Notes under the pieces: generated by a model
The model's database searches: none
Seen by the model: only the letters and a program-made list of their open reading frames with translations
What the model was told of the DNA's origin: nothing
Program-made: the position numbers and the translations under genes
Part shown: positions 35,950 to 43,844 of the stretch, piece by piece
How positions within the stretch are numbered: the first letter of the stretch is position 1
Layout: the number at the start of each line of letters is the position of its first letter
Origin: Lachnospiraceae bacterium AC2012
Lineage (GTDB): Bacteria; Bacillota; Clostridia; Lachnospirales; Lachnospiraceae
Reading direction: 5' to 3'
Length of the DNA: 64,000 bases
NCBI GenBank assembly: GCA_000702525.1
Contig: JNIN01000001.1
Coordinates: 372,001 to 436,000 of the forward strand

Positions 35950-37500
35950 ATGACAAGTGCAAGCATCGTAAATGTGCCAATCAATACTCAGAAAGTATCT
36001 GCAAATGCAGGAAATAAAACTGAGGCAGGTGGCGAAGATTTCGTAAAGATGATGTCAAAATCGATTTCGAATGTTAACGCCGATTCTAAGGCACAAACGG
36101 AGGCTGCCGAGAGAAAGGATTCGAATGTGTCGAAGGCATCTGATAAGGATGACAGAGATACATATAAGTTTGAGAAGAAAGTTGGAACAAAACTAAAATC
36201 AAAAGAAACCGCTATGGAAGAGGCGAAAGATACCGCAGAAGAAGCGGTAGAGAAGTTTGATTCTGAGATTCGTGAGGAACTCAAATCGAAGCTTGGCATT
36301 TCCGATGAAGAATTGGATAATCTTTTGGATTCTATGGGTCTTGTGATACAAGATCTGATGCAGCCACAGAATCTTGTGGCAGTAGTTGGTGAATTAACTG
36401 GAAATACAGATTCTCTAGGAATGCTGTTAGATGAGAATATCTCATCGATTCTTTCAAACGCTAATGATGTTGTTCAAAGCCTAACCAAAGAAATCGGAAT
36501 GGATGTTTCGAATATTCTTGCATTAACAGAACCGAAGGATAACGAAATCACTTTGGAAGAAGTTACATTTGAACTGCAGGAACTTGGATTTACCTTAGAA
36601 GATGTGACTCCAGAGGTGTTTGAAAACCTTCCGAAGGAACTGCAGCAGAAGATTCAGGAATTAAATGCGAATCCGGTTTCTGAACCGGTAGAGGAGGACC
36701 AGGTTGAGGTTACAGTGGTAACGGAGACAGCGGTTGTATCCAATGCGGAAGCAGAAGTGGAAGAACTTCCTGTAGACGAAACAGTGGAAATGGTGGAGCC
36801 TGAGGCAGAAGTTGTTACAACAACAGATCCTTCGGAAACACCGGATGAAAGTACAAAGAATGGAACAGATCAGGCAAAGGAAGAACTGTTAGACAGATCC
36901 CTTGCAGAGAGAGATCCATCACCGACTGTTTTTCATTCTTCCGCAACCTTTACCCAGACGATGGAATCTGTTTCGGTAGAGGCAACAACGACAACAACAA
37001 CTACTTCTCAAATAGATGTGCAGCGCATGATTACAGATATTGTTAATCAGGCAAAAGTGACAATCACGGAAGAAGTCCAGACCATGGAAATGGTATTGAA
37101 TCCAGAACATTTAGGTAAATTGTTTATGGAGGTGACCGCAAAGGACGGTCAAATCAGTGCAAAAATTTATACAGAGAATGAAGCTGTTAAGAATGCATTG
37201 GAAAATCAGCTGGTTGTATTTAAAGAGAATATGAATCAGCAGGGCATGAAAATTGATGCTGTTGAGGTATCTGTTGGAACACATGAGTTCGAACGTAACC
37301 TGGAAGAAAGAGCTTCCGATCAAGAGCGGAGAGACGCGGAAAATCTCATGCAACAGGACAAAAATAATCAGAAGAATGGTCGTATGAGAAATATTGATTT
37401 GAATAATCTGGACAATCTGCAGGGATTGATGTCAGAAGAAGAACAATTAGTGGCACAGATTATGAAAGACAATGGTAATACTGTAAATTATATGGCCTAA
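35950..37500 (+). CDS. fliK: Flagellar hook-length control protein FliK
   Basis: 516 residues. A long, acidic, low-complexity ruler region (many Val/Glu/Thr, and a Thr run near 36990) ends in the Flg_hook C-terminal domain. That domain contains EEVQTMEMVLNPEHLGKLFMEV with the conserved P-x-x-LG, then QNQLVVFKENMNQQGMKIDAVEV-like sequence. It measures hook length and switches export specificity via FlhB. AAAGGAGG ends at 35943, so the ATG at 35950 (6-nt spacing) is better than the one at 35944. Confidence 0.88.
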   Translation: MTSASIVNVPINTQKVSANAGNKTEAGGEDFVKMMSKSISNVNADSKAQTEAAERKDSNVSKASDKDDRDTYKFEKKVGTKLKSKETAMEEAKDTAEEAVEKFDSEIREELKSKLGISDEELDNLLDSMGLVIQDLMQPQNLVAVVGELTGNTDSLGMLLDENISSILSNANDVVQSLTKEIGMDVSNILALTEPKDNEITLEEVTFELQELGFTLEDVTPEVFENLPKELQQKIQELNANPVSEPVEEDQVEVTVVTETAVVSNAEAEVEELPVDETVEMVEPEAEVVTTTDPSETPDESTKNGTDQAKEELLDRSLAERDPSPTVFHSSATFTQTMESVSVEATTTTTTTSQIDVQRMITDIVNQAKVTITEEVQTMEMVLNPEHLGKLFMEVTAKDGQISAKIYTENEAVKNALENQLVVFKENMNQQGMKIDAVEVSVGTHEFERNLEERASDQERRDAENLMQQDKNNQKNGRMRNIDLNNLDNLQGLMSEEEQLVAQIMKDNGNTVNYMA

Positions 37501-37512
37501 GGAGGAGATTAT

Positions 37513-38253
37513 ATGGGAATCACAGCACAGGTTGTTGATGGTAAGGTTCAACAGACCGTTACGGATACAACGAATAGTTCGGCAATTAATAAGGCTGCAG
37601 CGACGGATAATAAATCGTTGGTGGATGAAGATACATTTCTTACACTCTTAGTTGCAGAAATGCAGTATCAGGATCCTTTGGAACCAACCAGCAATTCAGA
37701 ATATGTATCAGAACTTGCCAGCTTTACGCAGGTATCTTCTTTGACAGAGATGAATGCTACCATGACAGGAATGAGCACACAGAATCTGGTTGGAAAGTAT
37801 GTAACAATTCTTACCGATGAAGGACAGGAAATTGTAGGTCAGGTCGATTATACACAGGTAAAAGATGGTAAGACTTATCTGTCTGTAAATGACAAGCTTT
37901 ATGATCCTGCAAATGTAGAATACGTTTTGGATAGCCAGTATTACGAAGCCAATGTTACAGCAAGTTCCTTTAATGCGATTGTAGCGAAGTTGCCAAAAGT
38001 TAAGAATCTTACATTAACAGATAAAGACGCGCTGGATAATATTACAGCAGCGAGAACATTGTATGATTCAATGGATAATTATACAAAACAGTTTGTACAG
38101 ACTTCAGATTTACAAACATTAGAAAGTTTAGAGGCAAGACTTAAGGAATTACAGAAAGCTGCCGATAATACTACTGAAAGCTCTAGTGCAGATACGACAA
38201 CGGATGGTGAGACAACCACCAGTGGAACGACAGAATCGTCTGTAACGGAGTAG
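37513..38253 (+). CDS. flgD: Flagellar hook capping protein FlgD with extra C-terminal helical module
   Basis: 246 residues. The FlgD N-domain is clear: DEDTFLTLLVAEMQYQDPLEPTSNSEYVSELASFTQVSSL. A short beta part with GKYVTILTDEGQEIVGQV follows. From about residue 150, FNAIVAKLPKVKNLTLTDKDALDNITAARTLYDSMDNYTKQFV resembles the helical 'I-x-L-x-D-K-x-A-I-x-x-A-R-x-x-Y-D-x-L' module repeated in Gram-positive surface proteins. A Ser/Thr-rich tail ends the protein. The usual FlgD Ig/Tudor pair looks reduced. FlgD caps the growing hook. Confidence 0.9.
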   Translation: MGITAQVVDGKVQQTVTDTTNSSAINKAAATDNKSLVDEDTFLTLLVAEMQYQDPLEPTSNSEYVSELASFTQVSSLTEMNATMTGMSTQNLVGKYVTILTDEGQEIVGQVDYTQVKDGKTYLSVNDKLYDPANVEYVLDSQYYEANVTASSFNAIVAKLPKVKNLTLTDKDALDNITAARTLYDSMDNYTKQFVQTSDLQTLESLEARLKELQKAADNTTESSSADTTTDGETTTSGTTESSVTE

Positions 38254-38292
38254 GTTGCATTCTAATGGAATAGAATAGGAGATGTTAGATAC

Positions 38293-38700
38293 ATGAATCA
38301 GATTAGAAATTCATACGCTTCCATTGAGCAGATTCAAAATCAGTATCTGCCGCAGAATAGTAAAGCAGTATCTTCATCATCAGATCAGATAACATCCTTT
38401 CAGGACGTGCTTCGAAATCAGTTAAACGAGGCAAATCAGGTTCCTTCTGTTAAATTTTCAAAGCATGCAGCACAGCGATTGGATGAAAGAGACATCTTAC
38501 TATCTGCTGAACAAAGCGAACGACTGAATGCAGGAGTTCAGGCAGCGAGCGAAAAAGGAATTAATGACTCGCTGGTGATTGTTGATTCGTTAGCATTTAT
38601 TGTAAATGTTCCGAGTCATACAGTTGTAACCGCTATGGATCAGGATGACTCCACAGCAAGCAATATTTATACTAATATAGATGGCGCCGTTATAGTTTAA
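38293..38700 (+). CDS. Flagellar operon protein, TIGR02530 family
   Basis: A 135-residue protein. VKFSKHAAQRLDERDILL and the C-terminal LAFIVNVPSHTVVTAMD are typical of the TIGR02530 family, which sits between flgD and flgE in many Bacillota. Function not established; probably linked to hook assembly. AGGAGA precedes the ATG. Confidence 0.85.
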   Translation: MNQIRNSYASIEQIQNQYLPQNSKAVSSSSDQITSFQDVLRNQLNEANQVPSVKFSKHAAQRLDERDILLSAEQSERLNAGVQAASEKGINDSLVIVDSLAFIVNVPSHTVVTAMDQDDSTASNIYTNIDGAVIV

Positions 38701-38747
38701 AAGCTGGACCTTATGGAAGCTTTTACCACGGACTGACAGATGTGGTA
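38698..38747 (+). other. Two abutting RNA hairpins between the TIGR02530 gene and flgE
   Basis: A first perfect 8-bp inverted repeat (TAAAAGCT 38698-38705 / AGCTTTTA 38718-38725, 12-nt loop) begins at the stop codon. It overlaps by two bases a second repeat (TACCAC 38724-38729 / GTGGTA 38742-38747, also a 12-nt loop). Neither has a T run, so they do not look like terminators. They could stabilise or mark processing of the flgE transcript. Confidence 0.5.
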
Positions 38748-38777
38748 GACTTTAGGCGCAAATGGAGGTCACTCATT

Positions 38778-40229
38778 ATGATGAGATCACTTTACTCTGG
38801 TGTTTCCGGACTTAGAAACCACCAGACAAAAATGGACGTTATCGGTAATAATATCGCTAACGTTAATACGGTTGCGTTCAAATCTTCAGCCGTAACATTT
38901 AGCGACATCATGTACCAGACAACACAGGCAGCATCCGGTGCTACAGCAACAACCGGTGGTACCAATGCGAAGCAGATCGGTCTTGGTGTAGCTACAGGAT
39001 CTACAAAGATCAGCATTACTTCTGCAGGTGCTTCTGAAAGTACAGGTAATGCATTTGATATCAAGTTAGTAGATTCCAATTCTACAAATTTCTTTATTGT
39101 CAACAATGGTGCAGGTAATGTATTTACCAGAGCAGGTTCTTTCTATATCGATGGAAATGGTAACCTTGCAATGGCATCAACTGGATACTTGGTACAGGGT
39201 TGGCAGGCAGTAACCAACGAAGATGGTTCTATTGGTATTCGTAAAGATACCGTTTCTTCTCTTCGAATTATGTCACCGGCAAATATGACATCAAATCCAG
39301 AAGCTACTGAGAATTCATACGCTTCCGGTATCGTTGATAAGAATGATAAAAACATCATTGTTTCAGACATCGATAATCCGCAGGCGAATGAAGGATATGC
39401 TATGAGCTTCTCCTTCTATGACGATTTGGGATATGCATATACAGCAAAATTTGCATTATATTCGGATGATGCAAATGCTGGTATGGGAACTTATCGCGTA
39501 AAGCTTGTAGGTATCTATGATAGCGATAACAATGAATTGCTCGCAGAAAATGGTATTGCTACATCAAGTATTTTTGGTCATACCAATAATCAGGGTGGTA
39601 CTGCGACAACTACGACAGATTATTTCACATTACAGTTTGATACAGCAACCGGTGCATTTTCTTACATCGGAGAGGCTGGAACAAAGTCTGTAACGATGAA
39701 CCTGGATGTTCTTGGAACAGCAATTTATGGCTCTGTTGATGCAAGCCCATTCTCCAATATTGATGTGAATTTCTCATCACTTCTCAATCAGGATAATGGT
39801 GGTACATCTACAGCTGGTATGGATAGAGGTTCTGTAACAAATGCATCCGTTGGTGCAGGTAAGAAGCTTGGTGCTTTGACAGGTGTTTCGGTTAATACAT
39901 CTGGTGAGATTTATGGATCATATGATAATGGTAATACCGTACTATTGGGACAAATTGCAGTAGCACAGTTTTCCAATGCATCAGGTTTGGAAAGTCTTGG
40001 AAATAACTGCTATGGTGAGACTTTGAACTCTGGTGAGTTTGATGGAATCGGTGTAGATGTAACGGCAGATGGTGGATCAATGCTTACTGGACAGCTTGAG
40101 ATGTCCAATGTAGATCTGGCACAGGAATTTACATCCATGATTACAACACAGCGTGGTTTCCAGGCAAATTCAAGAATTATTACGGTATCAGATACGATGT
40201 TAGAAGAATTAACAAATCTTAAGAGATAA
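38778..40229 (+). CDS. flgE: Flagellar hook protein FlgE
   Basis: 483 residues. The N-terminal MRSLYSGVSGLRNHQTKMDVIGNNIANVNTVAFK-type region and the C-terminal EMSNVDLAQEFTSMITTQRGFQANSRIITVSDTMLEEL helix are the axial-protein D0 arms. The Gly/Ser/Thr-rich middle forms the hook surface domains. GGAGGT lies 8 nt before the ATG at 38778; a more upstream in-frame start overlaps the second hairpin. Last gene before a terminator. Confidence 0.96.
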   Translation: MMRSLYSGVSGLRNHQTKMDVIGNNIANVNTVAFKSSAVTFSDIMYQTTQAASGATATTGGTNAKQIGLGVATGSTKISITSAGASESTGNAFDIKLVDSNSTNFFIVNNGAGNVFTRAGSFYIDGNGNLAMASTGYLVQGWQAVTNEDGSIGIRKDTVSSLRIMSPANMTSNPEATENSYASGIVDKNDKNIIVSDIDNPQANEGYAMSFSFYDDLGYAYTAKFALYSDDANAGMGTYRVKLVGIYDSDNNELLAENGIATSSIFGHTNNQGGTATTTTDYFTLQFDTATGAFSYIGEAGTKSVTMNLDVLGTAIYGSVDASPFSNIDVNFSSLLNQDNGGTSTAGMDRGSVTNASVGAGKKLGALTGVSVNTSGEIYGSYDNGNTVLLGQIAVAQFSNASGLESLGNNCYGETLNSGEFDGIGVDVTADGGSMLTGQLEMSNVDLAQEFTSMITTQRGFQANSRIITVSDTMLEELTNLKR

Positions 40230-40273
40230 GTTTGTTGATTATCTATAAAAAAGTTTTGAATTTACGATTATGG

Positions 40274-40304
40274 AGGGTCGGGATTTGATTTCCCGACCCT
40301 TTTT
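40274..40304 (+). terminator. Rho-independent terminator after flgE
   Basis: A 10-bp perfect GC-rich stem (AGGGTCGGGA 40274-40283 / TCCCGACCCT 40291-40300) and a T run. It ends the flgB-flgE transcript. Confidence 0.92.
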
Positions 40305-40416
40305 CTAGATGTTGTGTAGGAGAGTAAATTATCATTTGAAACATGACAACATCTAGGAAAATATTAAAATTGTGTAAAATTTTAGCACAATCTTGGGCGA
40401 AATGCCCGCAATGCCC
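40305..40416 (+). promoter_or_regulatory. Structured 327-bp intergenic region between flgE and motA: three inverted repeats
   Basis: Three structures lie between the flgE terminator and motA. An 11-bp perfect repeat (CTAGATGTTGT 40305-40315 / ACAACATCTAG 40346-40356) has a 30-nt loop. A nested operator-like palindrome follows (ATTGTG 40369-40374, TAAAATTTTA, CACAAT 40386-40391). A GNRA-like hairpin (GGGC 40395-40398 / GCCC 40404-40407) follows, with an alternative GCCC partner at 40413-40416. No gene is visible, and an expected flbD is absent. It does not match a riboswitch class I know. Confidence 0.5.
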
Positions 40417-40458
40417 ATAAAATCAAGGGTTACATTTGTTTGAGTTTTATAAAATTAG

Positions 40459-40487
40459 TAGACAAGCATAGAAAAATTTAGTAATAT
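40459..40487 (+). promoter_or_regulatory. Candidate promoter of the motA operon
   Basis: TAGACA (40459-40464), a 17-bp spacer and TAATAT (40482-40487), about 70 bp before motA. The -10 is weak, and TATAAA at 40448 is an alternative without a good -35. No convincing sigma-28 promoter was found. Confidence 0.4.
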
Positions 40488-40555
40488 TAGAGTAAGTGTA
40501 GAAGGCGGAATTATTGCGTTTTACAGATTTTGTTAAATGGGGTAGGTGAATTATT

Positions 40556-41344
40556 TTGGATATAGCTTCATTAGCAGGTATTGCACTTTGCGGTGTAATG
40601 ATTATTTTCGGTATCATTTCCGGTGGTGCATCAATTGGCATTTTCATTGATGCTCCATCTATTATTATCACGCTTGGTGGTTCGTTAGCTGCTACTTTGA
40701 CGTGTTTTAAACTCCCTGATTTCATAAATGGATTAAAGAGTCTTGGTGTGGCAATCAAGGAACCGGCGATTACAGCTCCGGTGGATAGTATCAAGAATAT
40801 GCTGGAATTGGCAAACACATCTAGAAAAGAGGGATTGCTCGCACTGGAACAGGCGGCAGACGGAATTGAAGATCCTTTCTTAAAGAAGGGTATCATGCTG
40901 GTTGTCGATGGTACGGATCCGGATTTGGTACGAGCCATTATGGAATCAGAACTTGTGGCTATCGAAGCAAGACATAAGAAGGTTACTGCATTCTGGGACA
41001 AATGGGGTGAGATGGGACCTGCTTGGGGTATGATTGGTACTCTGATTGGTCTGGTTATCATGCTTCAGAACATGTCCGATGCTTCTTCTATTGGACCGGC
41101 TATGGCGGTTGCGTTACTGACAACGATGTACGGTTCGATGATTGCAAACTGGATTGCTGGACCTACAAGTGCGAAGCTTGCTATGGATAATACCATTGAA
41201 ATTGCAGCAAAAGAAGTTATTGTCGAGGGATTACTTAGTATACAGGCTGGAGAAAACCCAAGAGTAATTGAAGAAAAGTTGAAGATCTTCCTTCCACCTG
41301 CTGATCGAGCAGGCGTTGGCGAAGGTGACGGCGGGGGTGAATAA
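40556..41344 (+). CDS. motA: Flagellar stator protein MotA (PomA-like)
   Basis: 262 residues with four membrane segments. GGSLAATLTCF and the ion-channel segments GPAWGMIGTLIGLVIMLQNM and GPAMAVALLTTMYGSMIANWIAGP closely resemble PomA, including the threonines associated with Na+ conduction. It starts at TTG (40556) after GGTAGGTGA. First gene of the second fla transcript, translationally close to motB. Confidence 0.93.
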   Translation: MDIASLAGIALCGVMIIFGIISGGASIGIFIDAPSIIITLGGSLAATLTCFKLPDFINGLKSLGVAIKEPAITAPVDSIKNMLELANTSRKEGLLALEQAADGIEDPFLKKGIMLVVDGTDPDLVRAIMESELVAIEARHKKVTAFWDKWGEMGPAWGMIGTLIGLVIMLQNMSDASSIGPAMAVALLTTMYGSMIANWIAGPTSAKLAMDNTIEIAAKEVIVEGLLSIQAGENPRVIEEKLKIFLPPADRAGVGEGDGGGE

Positions 41345-41346
41345 GG

Positions 41347-42282
41347 ATGGCTAAAAAGAAGCAAGAAGATCCACCGAAAGGATCGCCTGCATGGATGGCC
41401 ACCTTTAGTGACCTGATGAATTTGCTTCTCTGCTTCTTCGTATTGTTGTTCTCCATGTCAACGGTTGATGCAGAAAAGATGCAGATGGTTATTCAATCTT
41501 TTCAAAATACATTTTCTGTATTGCCGGCTGGTGGAACAACGGTAAGTACGACAGATGGTGCTCTGATTTCTTCTGGTGTAAGTGCGTTGGAACAGTTTGA
41601 TATTTATTTCAATGCATCTACCGCGAATGAGGGTGATACAGAAAACCAGGGTAATAATGCGGATTCAACTGAGACGAATTACGGAGATACAGGACAGGCG
41701 CAGGGTATATCGGAAGGTAGCGAGATTGATGCCAGCGATACGGGAACAGATAATGCTGGTGAGATGACAGATGAACAGGCTGCGGAGCAAGTAGAAGCTG
41801 CTGCGCTTGCAGAATCTGAAAAGATGGCAGAACAAGTAGAAGAGGCTCTGGCACAGTATGGAATACAAGATCAAGTAGAACTTGATTTTAATGGCCAGTA
41901 CGTTTTGATCACATTGAATGGAGCTCTTCTTTTTGATTCCGGTAAAGCGGAAGTGAAGGAAGAAGCATTACCATTAGTGGATAAATTAGCAAAGATTATT
42001 GAATCTTATGATTCTAGTTCGATTCAGATTGAGGGCTATACGGATAATGTTCCGATCAATTCATCGAAGTATGAGAGTAATGATGTACTTTCGATGTATC
42101 GAGCATTACGTGTTGCGGAATATATTAGGTCGGTGACGAGTATTGATCCGTCACATATTGTTTCAGCTGGTCGTGGTGAATATAATCCGATTGCTGATAA
42201 TTCAACTCCAGAAGGTCGTGCAAGAAACAGAAGAGTAGAAATTAAAATCTATAATTCGTATAATTCGCAAGACATAGAGTAG
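41347..42282 (+). CDS. motB: Flagellar stator protein MotB (PomB/MotS-like)
   Basis: 311 residues. A single membrane segment WMATFSDLMNLLLCFFVLLFSMS carries the channel Asp22. An acidic Asn/Thr/Glu-rich periplasmic linker follows (about 70-165). The OmpA-like peptidoglycan-binding domain (DFNGQYVLITLNGALLFDSGKAEV, then GYTDNVPI, then ARNRRVEI) closes the protein. The segment is closer to Na+-type PomB/MotS than to H+-type MotB. It starts 2 bp after motA. Confidence 0.94.
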   Translation: MAKKKQEDPPKGSPAWMATFSDLMNLLLCFFVLLFSMSTVDAEKMQMVIQSFQNTFSVLPAGGTTVSTTDGALISSGVSALEQFDIYFNASTANEGDTENQGNNADSTETNYGDTGQAQGISEGSEIDASDTGTDNAGEMTDEQAAEQVEAAALAESEKMAEQVEEALAQYGIQDQVELDFNGQYVLITLNGALLFDSGKAEVKEEALPLVDKLAKIIESYDSSSIQIEGYTDNVPINSSKYESNDVLSMYRALRVAEYIRSVTSIDPSHIVSAGRGEYNPIADNSTPEGRARNRRVEIKIYNSYNSQDIE

Positions 42283-42297
42283 AGGGAAGGAAAGGAC

Positions 42298-42816
42298 ATG
42301 AAAAGAAGTTTACTATCAGTTATAACTTTTGCGTTAGTATTAGTTAATCTGGTTTTGACGGCAGTTCTTACAATTGCTGTTTTGCCAGAGGTACAGAATG
42401 CCAATGCATTAATATCAAAAGTGACAGAGGCCATCGACCTGGATTTGGAATCTGGTGATGCTGCGGCTACTGGTGATTATGATCAGGCGGATTTAACAGA
42501 TGTCGCATTTTCAGACACCTTAACTGTTGCTTTAAAGAAGGGCTCCGATGGGGTTCAGCATTATGCAGTTGTAGGTGTTGTTCTTCAGGTGAATAATAAG
42601 AGCGAGAATTATGCAACTTATGGTACAGCTCTTACGGATGGTACAAAAGAGTCTTATTTGAAATCTGTTGCAAATGATGTTATTTCATCTTATACATTAG
42701 AGGAAATTGAAGCTGATCAAAAAGCTGTTCAGCAGGCAATTTTGCAGAAATATCAGGATGAATTTGGCAAGGATTTGATTGTTACTGTTGGGTTCTCTAG
42801 TTTCACCCCACAATAA
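42298..42816 (+). CDS. fliL: Flagellar basal body-associated protein FliL
   Basis: 172 residues. A single N-terminal membrane segment (LSVITFALVLVNLVLTAVLTIAVL) and a C-terminal stomatin-like domain with VVGVVLQVNNKSENY and KYQDEFGKDLIVTVGFSSF are present. FliL sits around the stator and supports torque. Gene order (motB-fliL-fliM) supports the call although similarity is modest. Confidence 0.85.
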   Translation: MKRSLLSVITFALVLVNLVLTAVLTIAVLPEVQNANALISKVTEAIDLDLESGDAAATGDYDQADLTDVAFSDTLTVALKKGSDGVQHYAVVGVVLQVNNKSENYATYGTALTDGTKESYLKSVANDVISSYTLEEIEADQKAVQQAILQKYQDEFGKDLIVTVGFSSFTPQ

Positions 42817-42854
42817 GATTGATATGCGAGTAGTTAGTAAGGTGGTGAGAAGTC

Positions 42855-43844
42855 ATGAGTGATGTCTTGTCTCAGAGTGAGATAGATAATCTGCTTCAAG
42901 CTTTAAGTAGCGGTGATGTAGATGTTGAGGAAATGAAAAAGAGTGGAGAGGCTCAAGTAAAGAACTATGACTTTTCCAGACCATCAAAATTTTCAAAGGA
43001 ACATCTACGTACACTAGAGATTATTTTTGAACATTATGGACGATTGTTGTCCACGAATTTGCCGGTGTATCTTCGAAAGAATATTTCGGTTGAGGTGATG
43101 AATTCAGAAGCGGTTACGTATATGGAATTTTCTAATGCGTTATCGAATCCGGTTCTTTTAGGTGTTGTTGATTTTTCTCCATTGACAGGAAGTGTTATTA
43201 TGGAGATGGCACCAAAGCTTGGCTATGCGATTGTGGATCGTATGCTGGGCGGAGAGGGAGAACCTCTTGATAAAACAAGAGATTTCTCCGAGATTGAGCT
43301 CGTTATTATCGAGCGTATTATGACGGTATGTGTAGAACTTCTTCGTGAACCATGGGAGAACGTTTTGGATTTACATCCAAGACTTGAGAGGATTGAGACG
43401 AATTCTCAGTTTGCTCAGATTATTTCTCCTTCGGAGATGATTTCTATTATTACAATAAATATTAAAATTGGTGATGTTGAGGGATTGATGAATATCTGTC
43501 TTCCGTATATTACCCTGGAACCTGTTATGGATAAATTGAATACAAAATTCTGGTATTCAAACATGCAGGAGAAAACAGATGTTAGCTATTCAGATTCGAT
43601 TGAGCATTTGATTTCCAAAGCTGCAGTTCCGGTGAGAGTTGTACTTGGAAATAGTAGTGTTTCAGTAGCTGATTTTGCTAGCTTACAGGTGGGAGATATT
43701 GTTAGATTGGATTCAAAAGTGAATCAGGATCTAAATGTTTTTGTTGGAGACATTAAGAAGTTTACTGCGTTACCGGGTTCTTCCGGCAAGAATTATGCAG
43801 TACGAGTTACATCAGTTATAAGAGAGGAGCAGTCAGATGAGTGA
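42855..43844 (+). CDS. fliM: Flagellar motor switch protein FliM
   Basis: 329 residues. The N-terminal CheY-P-binding peptide LSQSEIDNLLQAL is intact. The CheC-like middle domain (FEHYGRLLSTNLPVYLRKNISVEV, GGEGEPLDKTRDFSEIE) and a C-terminal SpoA domain (LQVGDIVRLDSKVNQDLNVFVG) follow. Its last 8 bases overlap fliY. Confidence 0.96.
   Translation: MSDVLSQSEIDNLLQALSSGDVDVEEMKKSGEAQVKNYDFSRPSKFSKEHLRTLEIIFEHYGRLLSTNLPVYLRKNISVEVMNSEAVTYMEFSNALSNPVLLGVVDFSPLTGSVIMEMAPKLGYAIVDRMLGGEGEPLDKTRDFSEIELVIIERIMTVCVELLREPWENVLDLHPRLERIETNSQFAQIISPSEMISIITINIKIGDVEGLMNICLPYITLEPVMDKLNTKFWYSNMQEKTDVSYSDSIEHLISKAAVPVRVVLGNSSVSVADFASLQVGDIVRLDSKVNQDLNVFVGDIKKFTALPGSSGKNYAVRVTSVIREEQSDE

Noticed and set aside
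40230-40555. Possible flbD gene between flgE and motA.
   Set aside because: No reading frame with FlbD-like sequence was seen; the interval holds a terminator and inverted repeats instead.
40447-41061. A 204-codon minus-strand frame reaching into the flgE-motA gap.
   Set aside because: Mostly antisense to motA; no ribosome binding site and composition like a shadow.
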